The notes: a model not told the origin generated them from the sequence alone. A DNA stretch of 64,000 nucleotides from Phycisphaerales bacterium (GCA_029260295.1 JAJDDN010000006.1:248001-312000); one strand, 5' to 3'. Counted from the first letter of the stretch, positions 25,009-35,453 are shown. A program made the numbers and translations.

Positions 25009-27597
25009 ATGAACCACTCGACTCTCCACAAGGCAATGACAAATACCGCAGCAGCGGCTGGGTTGGCAATTGTACTCGCTAGCGGCGGCGCGGTCGCCAA
25101 TGACTCGTTTGTGAACCCGGGTGTCAAAGCGATTGACGGGACGATGATCACCGGATCGGCGGCCCCAGTTGTTCTGAGCAACGCCCAGAAGCGGAACATC
25201 AGTAAAGCATTCAACTGGGAGGTTCGTGATGCCGGATTGCTCGACGGGAGCATTGTCCCTAGCGAGCTCTTTATCGAAACGATCGGGCTCAAAGAACGGA
25301 CCAACCGACTGACCGTCAAAGTCAAGAGTGAATCCCAGATGTTCCAACAGATCAGCACAGATCTGGCGGTTGCAGAAGCCACGGGTGAACAGACTCGCGC
25401 GGCTGCGGCGGTCAATGATCAGAACGGGATCGAGTTTGATGCACAGGTCCAGGTACGGATGCTCGAAGCGCGGTCGCGGCTGGCGCCGTCGCTGATCGAG
25501 GCGTTTGATGATGTTGACATGCACACGGTTCAACTGCCCGCCGGCGTGAGCGCCGAGACAATGGCCGAGGTTTTGATGCAGACCGGTGATTACGAGTTTG
25601 TTTCAATCGACTGGCTGTGCTACCCGGTTGACACGGTCCCCAACGATCCACGGGTCAACCTTCAGTGGTACCACCCTTCGACAAGAATCGACACCTACGG
25701 CGCATGGGACCTGACAACAGGCTCGGGCGAGATTATCGCGGTATGTGATACCGGCGTTGACCAGGACCATCCTGATCTGCAGGCGGCGCTTGTGTCTGGG
25801 TTTAATGCGGTGACCAATACCTCTCAAGCCGATGGTGGGATTGTTGACGACACCCTCAATGGCCACGGCACAATGGTTGCGGGATCCGCGGCGGCGATCG
25901 GGAATAACGGAGTTGGGGTGTCGGGGATCGGGTGGAACTTCGGGATCATGCCTTGCCGGGTATCAACAAACTCTGGGGGCACCGCTTTCTTGTCGGACAT
26001 CTTGCAGGCCGCCCGGTGGGGATCGGACAACGGGGCTTATGTATCGAACTGTTCATACGGCGGAGCTGAAGACAACGCCACCAATACCACCGGGATTTCA
26101 ATGCGATTTCAGGGGCATCTGCTTGTCTTTGCGTCGGGCAATGACGGGATCGGCAATCAAACAAGCGACTGGGAGAAGGTGACCATTGTTGGTGCATCAA
26201 ACTCGAGCGACAACTATGCTTCGTTCTCGAACTTTGGGGTCGGGGTTGACTGCATCGCTCCGGGCGTCAATGTCCAGACAACGACAAGAACCGGGGGCTA
26301 TGGGAATACCACCGGGACCAGTTTTTCGTCACCGATTACAGCCGGGGCACTCATGCTTATTCACTCGGCCAATCCAGCACTGAGCGCCGACGAGGTCGAG
26401 GCGGTTTTGTTGAACTCGTGTGACGACAAGCAGGCAATCGGCGAGGATATTCAAACAGGGAATGGACGGATCAATGTTGGGCGTGCGGTTGAGGATGCAA
26501 TCTTTGGCCCGTCGACAGTATCTCTTCCGTATCTCGATCAGTTCAATGATCCATCGCTTACGCTGTGGCGGAACCCGACGGGCGATGTGGCGGTTAACTC
26601 TGACGCATTGGCTGAGCCCAGCGGTCCAGATTCTTTGAATCTTTCTGGGGCGGCTCAAATTAATACTGTTGAGATCAGGGCCGCGGAGTTTTTGACTACA
26701 ACCGGGCAGATCAGTTTCTACACGCAGCACTCGGGCACCGAGGCGGGTGAGGATCTGATCGTTGAGCACACTAACATTTCTGGCACATGGCTCCCGCTGG
26801 CGGTCATCCCTTCAAGTGGTGTTGACCAGGGTGAGTTTGTGTCTCATATGATTGAGATCCCCTTGTTTGCGATTCATAACCAGCTTCAGCTACGCTTTAC
26901 AACAGCGGGTGACCAGATTGATGACAACTGGTATATCGACGATGTAGAGATCAAGTTCTTTGAGGGTAACAGCGTCCCTTGGAGCGACGACTTTGAGTCT
27001 GGAATTTCGATGAACTTCAACTGGGAATCGAGTACCGCAACCCCGAGTACTGCCGGGGACAATGAGCCATCGGGCACCCAGAGTGCGAACCTTGATAACT
27101 CTGATAGCATGACCACCAAATCCATCGATGCGACTACGGTGTTTCCGATCGTGTATGTCCAGTTCTACACGCAGCACAAGGGTGTAGAAATCGGCGAGTC
27201 GTTGTTTGTGGAATACAAGGATATCTTTGGAGCTTGGAACGAACTGGCGACCGTTGTTTCTGACGGGATTGACCATAGCGGGTTCAATTTGAATCAGCTT
27301 GAACTCCCCGTGTTTGCGTTTGGGGCTGATCTCCAGCTTCGCCTGACGGCTCTTGGTGATGAGGCCGACGACGACTGGTTTGTTGACAACATCGCGGTTA
27401 CAAAGGACTTCATTGACGAACCAGATCCATGCCCGGCGGACATGAATGGCGATGGCGCTCTGGATTTCTTTGATATTGCTGCATTCCTGAGCGCATTTAG
27501 TGCCCTCGATTCTGTGGCTGACTTTAATGGTGACGGGCAATGGGATTTCTTCGATATCGCATCGTTCCTGTCCGCGTTTAGTGCCGGGTGCCCGTAA
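25009..27597 (+). CDS. Secreted S8 subtilase with double GC-type dockerin domain (first of three)
   Basis: An 862-aa exported serine protease. Signal peptide at residues 1-32 (ending GGAVAND). A propeptide-like region of about 190 residues precedes the peptidase S8 domain, with Asp in IIAVCDTGVDQDHPDL, His in GHGTMVAGSAAA and Ser in GTSFSSPITAGA. Two related beta-sandwich modules follow (each with YTQHxGxExGExL and DDDWFVD/DDNWYID segments, MAM/jelly-roll-like). The last 55 residues hold two EF-hand loops (DMNGDGALDFFD and DFNGDGQWDFFD) and end AGCP. The ATG at 25009 has AAGGAAAG 8 bases upstream. It heads a tandem pair with the next gene, 74 bases away. Confidence 0.92.
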   Translation: MNHSTLHKAMTNTAAAAGLAIVLASGGAVANDSFVNPGVKAIDGTMITGSAAPVVLSNAQKRNISKAFNWEVRDAGLLDGSIVPSELFIETIGLKERTNRLTVKVKSESQMFQQISTDLAVAEATGEQTRAAAAVNDQNGIEFDAQVQVRMLEARSRLAPSLIEAFDDVDMHTVQLPAGVSAETMAEVLMQTGDYEFVSIDWLCYPVDTVPNDPRVNLQWYHPSTRIDTYGAWDLTTGSGEIIAVCDTGVDQDHPDLQAALVSGFNAVTNTSQADGGIVDDTLNGHGTMVAGSAAAIGNNGVGVSGIGWNFGIMPCRVSTNSGGTAFLSDILQAARWGSDNGAYVSNCSYGGAEDNATNTTGISMRFQGHLLVFASGNDGIGNQTSDWEKVTIVGASNSSDNYASFSNFGVGVDCIAPGVNVQTTTRTGGYGNTTGTSFSSPITAGALMLIHSANPALSADEVEAVLLNSCDDKQAIGEDIQTGNGRINVGRAVEDAIFGPSTVSLPYLDQFNDPSLTLWRNPTGDVAVNSDALAEPSGPDSLNLSGAAQINTVEIRAAEFLTTTGQISFYTQHSGTEAGEDLIVEHTNISGTWLPLAVIPSSGVDQGEFVSHMIEIPLFAIHNQLQLRFTTAGDQIDDNWYIDDVEIKFFEGNSVPWSDDFESGISMNFNWESSTATPSTAGDNEPSGTQSANLDNSDSMTTKSIDATTVFPIVYVQFYTQHKGVEIGESLFVEYKDIFGAWNELATVVSDGIDHSGFNLNQLELPVFAFGADLQLRLTALGDEADDDWFVDNIAVTKDFIDEPDPCPADMNGDGALDFFDIAAFLSAFSALDSVADFNGDGQWDFFDIASFLSAFSAGCP

Positions 27598-27671
27598 TAC
27601 ATCGTACTTGACAACACACTCATAGCCGAGACCTAAGACTCACCTCGGCAACTTCTTGGAGACGAAGACCT

Positions 27672-30071
27672 ATGTCAACTCATTCGAAGCTCGGTCACAC
27701 AGCATTGGTGTGTTCAATCATGTTGTGCTGTGGATTGCCCGTGGGGGTTTCCGCTGCCGCCCCAGCACATGGTTCTAAGACTCTCGGGGTTGAGAACGAG
27801 AGCAGTGCTCAGAAGGTCGACCGTGTCCGATCGGTGTTGGTTCTTCAGCCTGGGGACCAAGAAGCTATGGGCGTGGCGGTTCTTGAGCCGCTTGTCTTTA
27901 TCGAGTCCGCTCAGAACAGGGAGTTCACCGGAGAGGTTATTGTTCATGCCAAAGGTGGCCGGGCCCCGATCGCACGGGCTCGCCTTGGGGTGATGGTGAT
28001 CAAGTCGAGTGCCTTTGTCGACGAGTACACGATTGCGGTTCCTCAGGGTTTGAGTGAGGGTGAGTTTGCAGCAATGCTGATGGCTACGGGCGATTATGAG
28101 TTTGTTGAGCCCAACTGGATGCTCTTCCCGAACGAGATCCCGAACGACTCACAGTTTGGATCAAGCTGGCAGCATACCAGAATCGAGTCAGCAGCAGCAT
28201 GGGATCTGCATACCGGCCAAAGCGATATCGTGGTTGCGGTTTGCGATTCAGGAGCGGACACGAACCACCCGGATCTTCAGGACGCCCTTGTATCTGGTTT
28301 CAATGCGGTCAGTAACCTGGCCCAGGACAACGGCGGTGATGTTGAAGACATCAACGGGCACGGGACCTTTGTTTCAGGGTGCGCCGCGGCCCAGGGCAAC
28401 AACGGGACCGGGGTCGTTGGAGTCGGGTGGAACTTTGGACTCATGCCGGTTCGGGTTAGTAATCTTGCCAGCGGTAATGCCGGCTCGTTTGATATTCTTG
28501 AAGGCGCCCGTTGGGCGGTGGATAACGGGGCCAGCGCGATCAATGTCTCATACTCCGGGGGAACAAGTTCTGGTAATCAGACAACGGCCAAATACATTAT
28601 TGATCGAGGCGGCCTTCTTTTTTGGGCGTCAGGGAACGACAACTCCTTTGTTGGATTCGACGGGCAGGATCTGATTATGGTTGGATCAACAACCTCGTCT
28701 GACAACAAGTCTGGGTTCTCAAACTTTGGACCTGCTGTTGATCTTACTGCCCCGGGATCGAGTGTCCGATCGACACGGATTGGCGGGGGCTATGGGAATG
28801 GATCGGGTACGAGCTACGCTTCGCCGATCGCTGCGGGTGTAGGAGCGATGGTCTTCTCGGTCCGATCGGATCTCAGCGGTCATGATGTTCAGGACATTTT
28901 GTACTCCAGCGTTGATGATCTTGGTGCTCCGGGGCGTGACGACAACTTTGGCCGCGGAAGGGTTAATACATTCAACGCGATTCAGGTTGCTCTTGGGTAC
29001 ACACCAAGGGTCCAGCTCCCGGTTGTTGAGTCCTTTGAAAGCGGGAGCTGGATGGATCTGTTGACCGTAACATCTGGGGATGTTTCAACGGTCGTTGATG
29101 CCGACTCATCTGGCTCGGGATCAGTGCTACTTTTTAACGGAGCAGCCCAGGTCACCAGCGCCCCGCTCGGTGGTGCGATGATCCCTGCTGTGACAGGCTT
29201 GAGCTTTGGGTTGAAAGTCGCCGGGGCTGAGCCGGGAGATTCACTTCTTCTTGAGATGCTTCTGCCCGATGGAGAGTGGCAAACTCTGGTTGACTACACC
29301 GCATCAGGAACTGATACAGCGGGATACCTCCCGTTTGCAATACAACTTCCCAACGAGTCGAGGTGGCATGGGCTCAAACTCAGGGTATCGACGGATGGAT
29401 CGGCGGATTCGAGCCAGTGGCTGATCGATGATTTCAGTATTGGCATTCTCGAAGGTGTGCCTACGGCCCCGTTTGTTGACTCCTTTGAGGCTGGGGTGAT
29501 TTCACCACTGACCTGGGCAAACGATACGGGGGTCGGGGTCAGTATCTGGAACTCTACACATGCTGCTGAGTTTGTAGGTGTCCAGTCAATCGAATCACTC
29601 GATATCCCTATGTTCCAGTTTGGGATTACGCCGGGCTTTGTCCGTGTTGATGCTTGGACCGATGACAACTTGGATAACAGTGACTTTATTGATGTCGAGA
29701 TCAGGAATGTAGTTGGAACCTGGGTTCTTCTTGGCACGCTTTCGGGCGAGTCGCTGAGCCAAACTCCTGAAACCTTCGAGTTCCAGACCCCGATCACCGC
29801 GTGGGCAATCGACACCCTGCGTGTTCGGCTGACCTCGGCTGGCGAAAATCCGATCTACATCGACAATGTGTATGTTGGCCCTGACCAGTCGCCTCAGGCG
29901 TGCTCGGCCGCGGACTTTACCGCAGACGGCATGCTAGATTTCTTTGATATTTCGGCATTCCTCACCGAGTTTGAGAGTGGAAATCCGATTGCAGATCTCA
30001 GCGGGGACGGCGACTTGGACTTCTTCGATATCTCGACATTCCTGACAATCTTTGGTCAGGGCTGCCCCTGA
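27672..30071 (+). CDS. Secreted S8 subtilase with double GC-type dockerin domain (second)
   Basis: A 799-aa protein with a signal peptide (1-29, ending GVSAAAP), a propeptide and an S8 domain: Asp in VVAVCDSGADTNHPDL, His in GHGTFVSGCAAA and Ser in GTSYASPIAAGVG. Two jelly-roll-like modules follow (around VVESFESGSW and FVDSFEAGV). The end has loops DFTADGMLDFFD and DLSGDGDLDFFD and the final GQGCP. It is clearly a paralogue of the gene upstream: GVVGVGWNFGLMPVRVS here matches GVSGIGWNFGIMPCRVS there. Between them a small hairpin (27625-27630 with 27644-27649) has no T tract, so cotranscription is likely. GGAG precedes the ATG. Confidence 0.92.
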   Translation: MSTHSKLGHTALVCSIMLCCGLPVGVSAAAPAHGSKTLGVENESSAQKVDRVRSVLVLQPGDQEAMGVAVLEPLVFIESAQNREFTGEVIVHAKGGRAPIARARLGVMVIKSSAFVDEYTIAVPQGLSEGEFAAMLMATGDYEFVEPNWMLFPNEIPNDSQFGSSWQHTRIESAAAWDLHTGQSDIVVAVCDSGADTNHPDLQDALVSGFNAVSNLAQDNGGDVEDINGHGTFVSGCAAAQGNNGTGVVGVGWNFGLMPVRVSNLASGNAGSFDILEGARWAVDNGASAINVSYSGGTSSGNQTTAKYIIDRGGLLFWASGNDNSFVGFDGQDLIMVGSTTSSDNKSGFSNFGPAVDLTAPGSSVRSTRIGGGYGNGSGTSYASPIAAGVGAMVFSVRSDLSGHDVQDILYSSVDDLGAPGRDDNFGRGRVNTFNAIQVALGYTPRVQLPVVESFESGSWMDLLTVTSGDVSTVVDADSSGSGSVLLFNGAAQVTSAPLGGAMIPAVTGLSFGLKVAGAEPGDSLLLEMLLPDGEWQTLVDYTASGTDTAGYLPFAIQLPNESRWHGLKLRVSTDGSADSSQWLIDDFSIGILEGVPTAPFVDSFEAGVISPLTWANDTGVGVSIWNSTHAAEFVGVQSIESLDIPMFQFGITPGFVRVDAWTDDNLDNSDFIDVEIRNVVGTWVLLGTLSGESLSQTPETFEFQTPITAWAIDTLRVRLTSAGENPIYIDNVYVGPDQSPQACSAADFTADGMLDFFDISAFLTEFESGNPIADLSGDGDLDFFDISTFLTIFGQGCP

Positions 30072-30088
30072 TTGAGTTGGGTCATTTC

Positions 30089-30133
30089 AAAAATAAAGAC
30101 CGGGCACGGATCAGATCCGTGCCCGGCTTATAT
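30089..30133. terminator. Bidirectional terminator between convergent subtilase genes
   Basis: CCGGGCACGGAT at 30100-30111 pairs perfectly with ATCCGTGCCCGG at 30115-30126 around CAG. On the minus strand TCTTTATTTTT follows (strong); on the plus strand CTTATATTAA (weak). It serves the genes on both sides. Confidence 0.85.
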
Positions 30134-30152
30134 TAACTCTTGAGGATTCTGA

Positions 30153-33100
30153 TTATGGACAGCCGGCATTGAATGCGGCGATGAACGCGGATATATCAAA
30201 GAAGTCCAGTGCCCCGTCGTTGTTCATATCGGCTGACAAACTCCCGCTTCCAAACGCACTCAGGAATGCCGAAATATCAAAGAAGTCCAGCTCTCCATCT
30301 CCGGTAAAATCTGGGACGCAGCCTGTTGTGTCGTCGCACACAAAGCGAGTGATCTGGACATTGTCGAGGCCCGCTTCGATGACATTCTGGGTGCCTACAT
30401 CGTTGGCGATGAAGCGGAACCGCATCGTCGATGAAGCGGCAATCTCTTGGCCAACAAGAATGGTGTCGCTTCGCCATAACGGAGAGACTGATACCGAGGT
30501 CCGCAGGCGGGTCCAGTTGTTGCCCGCGTCTGTTGAGCCCTCGACGGCCCATTCATCGCCGTTGACTTCACCTGTGGCGATGTCAGAGTACCAGTAATCG
30601 AAGGAGAACTCTCCGCCGCTGGAGATGTCGTAGATCGGGGATGTCAGGGTTGTAGTGCCGTTGTCTACATCGGAGTTGCAGGAGTTACCCGCGTCGTTGT
30701 CGGTGACCCAGCATTGTCCCGAGCCGTCGGAGTCGCTGGCTGGCGCGCCTCTCTCTGAACAGTTTACGGGCATGCCTCGGGTCCACTCGCCATCTGTGGT
30801 ATCGCTTGAAACGGACCATCCGTTGTCGGTCTGGAAGTTGTCAGTCAGGACAACTTTGACTTCACCGATCTCGGTGTGGGTCGGGCCGCTGGCACCGAGC
30901 GGTGGCGAGAATACCGAACCAGCGACTACGCCGTTTGCGGAAATATAGTACTCGACAACCTGCCCGCAATCGGCTCCGGGAACGGTCCCTGAGAAGGAGC
31001 CGTCGCCGTTGTCGATCATCGGGACTGAGATGAATCCACCGGGGGCGAAGTGGTAGTTGAGCATAACTGAACCAGGAATCATTGTGTCAACTCCTTCGTT
31101 AACGAATCCGAGTACATCGATCGGGGTGCCGGGCAGAACAAGCGCGGGCGCCGACTCTGCCAGTGAGATCGATAGAAGGCCTTCGCCGAGATCAAGTGAT
31201 GAGGTGAGCGCGAATGATTGAGGGCCGTCTGAGATCGAAGTACCAAGCACCTGGATCTGCCATGTGCCCGAGGCCGGATTTTCGACCATGACCTGCTCAA
31301 TATTGTTGAGGTGATCTTCTTGCGTACGGACAGCCCCGGCACTTGGGCTGGCGGGGTTGAGCGTCCATGGATAGTGGCGGGTGCCGCTTGGATCGGTCAC
31401 GATCAAGTCTAGATCGTTCACGAGAGCGGGCGACACATTTGGTGCACCTGCGGGATCATCCCAAGCGATTGTGACGCGGAAGGCGGGATCACCCGGATTG
31501 ACATTGACTGTGAAGGTCGATGATGTTCCTTGGTCGACTGTTTCTTCTTTGAAGTTTCCGGTGCGTAAGAAATCGATGCTGTTGACCGCGCGGATCGAGC
31601 CATAGCCGCTCTGGAAATCTGGACCGGCGTTGAGGATGTCTACCGACCCCTCGATCAAGATGGCTTTCATGAGTTGATTGGATGGGTCGCCCCAAGCCGG
31701 GAACTGCGCCCTGAAATCTTGGAGGATCAAGGCCCCGACGCCAGCGGCGGTTGGCGAGGCCATGGAGGTTCCGCACAAAGTGATGTACTGGGTGTTTGAG
31801 CCATCGCCCGTTGAAGTCACGCCGTTGTCTGAGCCGCTCTGACAACCGGGAGCTGATACAACGGGGCGGATACGGCCATCATCGGATGGGCCCCAACTCG
31901 AGAAGCTGGTCATCGAGTCGTTGTTTGAGTTGACGGCACCGATGGAGATTGCGTTTTTGTTGTTCCCGGGAGGTGCTGTGGTGCCATAGCCTGTGCCACA
32001 GCGGCCGCTGCCTCGTTCGTTGCCCGCCGCCCAGAAGATGGTGATGGGATCTCCGAGTGAACCCCGGATGACATTATCGATGACGCCGGCGGTGATGCCG
32101 TAGTCACCTTGCCAGGTACAGGGGTAGCCGTTCTGCGCGACATTGGAGCCGATGGAGTTGTTTGAAATGGATGCTCCAAGGGACAAGGCAAGCGAGTAGT
32201 CGGATTCAAGATCACCCGGATCGGTGTACAGGAACCCCGCGCTCAATCCGCCCGGAACTTCGAAGCCTGCGCCGAGGATATTGACACCGGGCGCCATGCC
32301 TCGATTATTGATGTTGGTGCTCCCGTCACCACCGATCGTGCCGGCGACATGGGTTGCGTGGAAGTTCACTGGGGTCGAATCAATGTTTGTAGCGCGGCCC
32401 GAAAAATCATTGTGCGTCGTGCGGACCGAACCCCCGTCGTAGACAAGAACGGTGACGCCTGTGCCATCGAGCGAATACGGGGCCGACTGCGCGGTGTTGG
32501 CTTGTGTGAGAACGCGGTTCGAAGAGTTTGTTGCTTCTAGCGGCGGGAGCGGCGGCTCGATCCACTGAACGCGACCGTCATCTGCGAGCTTCTTGAGCTG
32601 CTGGTAGGGCATCTCGACGACCAGTGTGTTCATAGACATCACGACCGAGCGGATTGTGCCTTTGTATGATTTGAGCAGCTTGTCCATCTCTGGGGAGGCG
32701 ACATCGACATCGGGGTGCATCATGACATAGGCCGCGACGGTGTAGTTCTCTGTGGTGCCACTGATTGCTTTAACGGTGTCGCTGCCGACGATGGCCCATG
32801 ATGGCATCTCGTCGTTCTGGATTAACGGGTGAAGTTTGTGGCCGCGGGTGATCTGGCCTGCATCGATTAGGCGTGTCTCGAGGACAACGGTATCGGCATT
32901 GACACTGACGCGGGCGAAGTAGGTGTTGTCACCTACCGGACTGAGTAGTTCAAGACCATCGTCCTTGAATGCTTGGCGCGATGCTTTGTCTGGTGTTTCA
33001 GAGAGCTGGACCAAAACATACCCGCCGCTGCTGGCCGGGGTGTTGAGGACGGCGGCGGATTGCAGCACCGACTTTGGTGATTGGTGGCTCAGCCGAGCGT

Positions 33101-33227
33101 TTCTAGCTGCTGGATCACTGGTATTTTTCCATTGCACGGGTGCGGCGGTAGCCTGCCCGCTCGATAAAATAATCGTGGTCGCCAGAGTCGTTGAAAGAAC
33201 CGATCCGTTGATAAGCTTGAGCCGCAT
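30153..33227 (-). CDS. Secreted S8-family peptidase, 1024 aa, with double GC-type dockerin domain (third)
   Basis: A different subtilase subtype from the two plus-strand ones. Signal peptide 1-29 (ATAAP). A 200-residue propeptide region ends at WIEPPLPPLE. In the S8 domain the Asp motif is VTVLVYDGGSVRTTHNDF (DGGS instead of the usual DTGV/DSGV), His is in HATHVAGTIGG and Ser in CGTSMASPTAAGVG. A P-domain-like beta-sandwich follows (FTVNVNPGDPAFRVTIAWDD, then GTWQIQVLG), a second beta-rich module and a MAM-like module. The tail has DFTGDGELDFFD and DMNNDGALDFFD loops and ends AGCP. GGAGG precedes the ATG by 5 bases. It is probably an extracellular endopeptidase. Confidence 0.92.
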   Translation of the reverse strand: MRLKLINGSVLSTTLATTIILSSGQATAAPVQWKNTSDPAARNARLSHQSPKSVLQSAAVLNTPASSGGYVLVQLSETPDKASRQAFKDDGLELLSPVGDNTYFARVSVNADTVVLETRLIDAGQITRGHKLHPLIQNDEMPSWAIVGSDTVKAISGTTENYTVAAYVMMHPDVDVASPEMDKLLKSYKGTIRSVVMSMNTLVVEMPYQQLKKLADDGRVQWIEPPLPPLEATNSSNRVLTQANTAQSAPYSLDGTGVTVLVYDGGSVRTTHNDFSGRATNIDSTPVNFHATHVAGTIGGDGSTNINNRGMAPGVNILGAGFEVPGGLSAGFLYTDPGDLESDYSLALSLGASISNNSIGSNVAQNGYPCTWQGDYGITAGVIDNVIRGSLGDPITIFWAAGNERGSGRCGTGYGTTAPPGNNKNAISIGAVNSNNDSMTSFSSWGPSDDGRIRPVVSAPGCQSGSDNGVTSTGDGSNTQYITLCGTSMASPTAAGVGALILQDFRAQFPAWGDPSNQLMKAILIEGSVDILNAGPDFQSGYGSIRAVNSIDFLRTGNFKEETVDQGTSSTFTVNVNPGDPAFRVTIAWDDPAGAPNVSPALVNDLDLIVTDPSGTRHYPWTLNPASPSAGAVRTQEDHLNNIEQVMVENPASGTWQIQVLGTSISDGPQSFALTSSLDLGEGLLSISLAESAPALVLPGTPIDVLGFVNEGVDTMIPGSVMLNYHFAPGGFISVPMIDNGDGSFSGTVPGADCGQVVEYYISANGVVAGSVFSPPLGASGPTHTEIGEVKVVLTDNFQTDNGWSVSSDTTDGEWTRGMPVNCSERGAPASDSDGSGQCWVTDNDAGNSCNSDVDNGTTTLTSPIYDISSGGEFSFDYWYSDIATGEVNGDEWAVEGSTDAGNNWTRLRTSVSVSPLWRSDTILVGQEIAASSTMRFRFIANDVGTQNVIEAGLDNVQITRFVCDDTTGCVPDFTGDGELDFFDISAFLSAFGSGSLSADMNNDGALDFFDISAFIAAFNAGCP

Positions 33228-33289
33228 ACCGACCTCCAGATGTCAAACAATCTGCAGCACCCAAACAACTCGGGCGATTTGCGGACTGT

Positions 33290-33319
33290 AAAAACTTACC
33301 CGGACCCTTTGGGGCCCGG
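33290..33319 (-). terminator. Probable terminator downstream of the third subtilase start region/multiheme gene
   Basis: CCGGACCC at 33300-33307 pairs with GGGCCCGG (33312-33319) with one A-C mismatch and a TTTG loop. Read on the minus strand TTTTT follows after five bases. It lies just past the stop of the multiheme gene and upstream of the next minus-strand gene. Confidence 0.45.
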
Positions 33320-33333
33320 ATAAGGAAAGGCTG

Positions 33334-35259
33334 TTATGGGCATCCCGCGCTGAACATAGTCAGGAATGCCGCGATGTCGAAGAAGTCCCACTGTGCATCG
33401 CCGGTGATGTCCGCCGATGGGTGTTGGCTTGAGAAGGCGGACAGGAATGCCGCGATGTCAAAGAAGTCCGCGGCACCATCGCCGTTGAAGTCTGCGGGGC
33501 ATCCGCCGGTGATTTCGATGGTCATGAAGTCCATCTCTACGATCGGGCTTTTGCCGTGGAGCACCCACTGGGTGTAGGCGATCTCGCCGGTACTCGGATT
33601 CAAGGGGTCAAGACCTGTTTCGTCATTATCGTCGCGGAGGAACTCGATGTACTCCTTGCTGACGAGTTGGAAGTACACCCGAACCTCGGCCTGGGTCGCG
33701 CCAGCTGGGATGGCGAAGTCTGTATCGTCCCAGTACTGGCCATCTATATATGAGTATCCAACGGGTGCGGCCTGCACCGATTCAAACCCGGCGTTTGTGA
33801 ATCCGCGGGGCGGGATGCGGTTGTCTTTGATCCAGACATTGTTTGCTGCGAAGTGGAACCCGACGCCTTCGGGGATCCCGGTCGCCGCCGATACCGCGGC
33901 ATCGACACCCAGATGGGCCTCGTACACCTTGGTGTCGCCCTGCGAGAGCACGGCTGTTGCGTTGTCGTAGGCGCCAAGCTCTTCGACGAGTGCGCCGGAT
34001 CCATCAAGGAAGCGGACATTGATCCACATCCGGCGGCCTTCTGGGTAGCCGGTCGGGAGCTTGTGCCCGGTCTGATTAATGATCCGTGTTGTCAGTGTTG
34101 AGCCGTCTTCGGAGAGCTCAAGGTCAGAGGCGTTGGTAAGCATGCCCTCGGCTCTCGTGATTGAATCCGCGGCGGATGTCGCATCGAGCCCAGTCTCGAT
34201 GTCGGGATAGAGCGACCGAACCGCGTTGATGACCCAGTTATTTCCTCCGTTGAATGCGTGCTGTGGCATGTCGGGACGGGGTGTCGGATCAATGCGGCAT
34301 GCGTTGGCGTTCTGATCTGGCATATGGCAATCTTGGCAGGTCGAAACCATCGGGTTGTCGCCGCCGAATCGGCCGCTCATGTCGATGGGTGCGATTGCAA
34401 AGGCACTCTGCGACCATTCTGACGAGGTGCGTTCAACGGGGAACATGTCGTACTTGTCGAATGTTTCGTGCGGGGTGCCGATGGCGTTGAGTGCGTAAGT
34501 GCCGTCTGGTTGTTTGGAGAATGCCGGATTGGAGACATCATGGCAGGTCGCGCACATGGCTGAGTCTTGGTGGAAGGGTGAGAGCTCCCAGACATGGTAG
34601 AAAAACTCCGGACCAAGATCGAACGGGCCTCTTCGGCGATCAAAGAAGTCCATCACAAATGCACCCGAGTGCGGGTTTGGTGTAGTTTCGTCGATGCCTT
34701 GGTTGGTGCCTTTGACGCCATTGAAAACTTCAAGGTCAACAACGGGGCTTACTCCGGGCTTGTACTCCGGGTCGACCATACGGTGACAGAAGTTACACGA
34801 CACACCCTGAAAGTCGAGTGGTTCGAGCAGTGAACCGTCAGATCCATCGGGGTCATTAGGATCACCCGGGTTTGTATTTCCAGCGCGTCCTGCGAGCCAG
34901 CCGCCAGGGGTATGACACCGCAGGCAAAGATCGCCGGCGAAGGCGACATCCTGGTTTGCAACGGACATGGCGGCGTGGAAGATTGGGTCCCGCATCGCCT
35001 GGCCCATCATCGAAGAGACCCAGTTCTCATAGGGGTCAAAGTCGTGCTCTGGAACTGAATGGCACGCCGCGCAGTTGTTTCCGTCTGCGATCGGATGATT
35101 CATTGTTTCGGGCTGGGTGCCGGGTAGGAAAAAATCTTCAATGGTTGTTGGGACTGGTGCCCCATACGCGATCGACGACGATCCGGCCAGGACCATCGCT
35201 CCTGCTATCACACATGACCGCTTTAAAAATGCGGCGATACCGCTCTGGTAACTTCTCAT
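33334..35259 (-). CDS. Secreted multiheme cytochrome c-like protein (five CXXCH) with double GC-type dockerin domain
   Basis: A 641-aa exported protein. Signal peptide 1-33 (ending AYGAP). Five heme c attachment sites: CAACH (63-67), CLRCH (112-116), CNFCH (155-159), CATCH (236-240) and CQDCH (308-312); all are in the N-terminal half, as in cytochrome c554/NrfA-like or perchlorate-type multiheme electron carriers. The second half is beta-rich (LTTRIINQTGHKLPTGYPEG, a segment often seen in multiheme proteins of this kind), so it may be an oxidoreductase rather than only a carrier. The end carries DFNGDGAADFFD and DITGDAQWDFFD loops and SAGCP. GGAGG lies 7 bases before the ATG. No maturation genes are adjacent. 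Confidence 0.9.
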   Translation of the reverse strand: MRSYQSGIAAFLKRSCVIAGAMVLAGSSSIAYGAPVPTTIEDFFLPGTQPETMNHPIADGNNCAACHSVPEHDFDPYENWVSSMMGQAMRDPIFHAAMSVANQDVAFAGDLCLRCHTPGGWLAGRAGNTNPGDPNDPDGSDGSLLEPLDFQGVSCNFCHRMVDPEYKPGVSPVVDLEVFNGVKGTNQGIDETTPNPHSGAFVMDFFDRRRGPFDLGPEFFYHVWELSPFHQDSAMCATCHDVSNPAFSKQPDGTYALNAIGTPHETFDKYDMFPVERTSSEWSQSAFAIAPIDMSGRFGGDNPMVSTCQDCHMPDQNANACRIDPTPRPDMPQHAFNGGNNWVINAVRSLYPDIETGLDATSAADSITRAEGMLTNASDLELSEDGSTLTTRIINQTGHKLPTGYPEGRRMWINVRFLDGSGALVEELGAYDNATAVLSQGDTKVYEAHLGVDAAVSAATGIPEGVGFHFAANNVWIKDNRIPPRGFTNAGFESVQAAPVGYSYIDGQYWDDTDFAIPAGATQAEVRVYFQLVSKEYIEFLRDDNDETGLDPLNPSTGEIAYTQWVLHGKSPIVEMDFMTIEITGGCPADFNGDGAADFFDIAAFLSAFSSQHPSADITGDAQWDFFDIAAFLTMFSAGCP

Positions 35260-35453
35260 TGCACAACCTCCAAGATTTTTCGTGCACTCATCTCTCAGAC
35301 CCGATCGGGTCTTTCCACATAACTATTGTCCCCAGACCAACAACTGGATGCAAGAAATCGCCCTTAATTACGGGATATTCTTGCCTGTTGGATTAGTCAG
35401 GTCTGATCGTGTTATCAGCGTCCGATACTTAAGATAAGCGACCTGTATATCTC

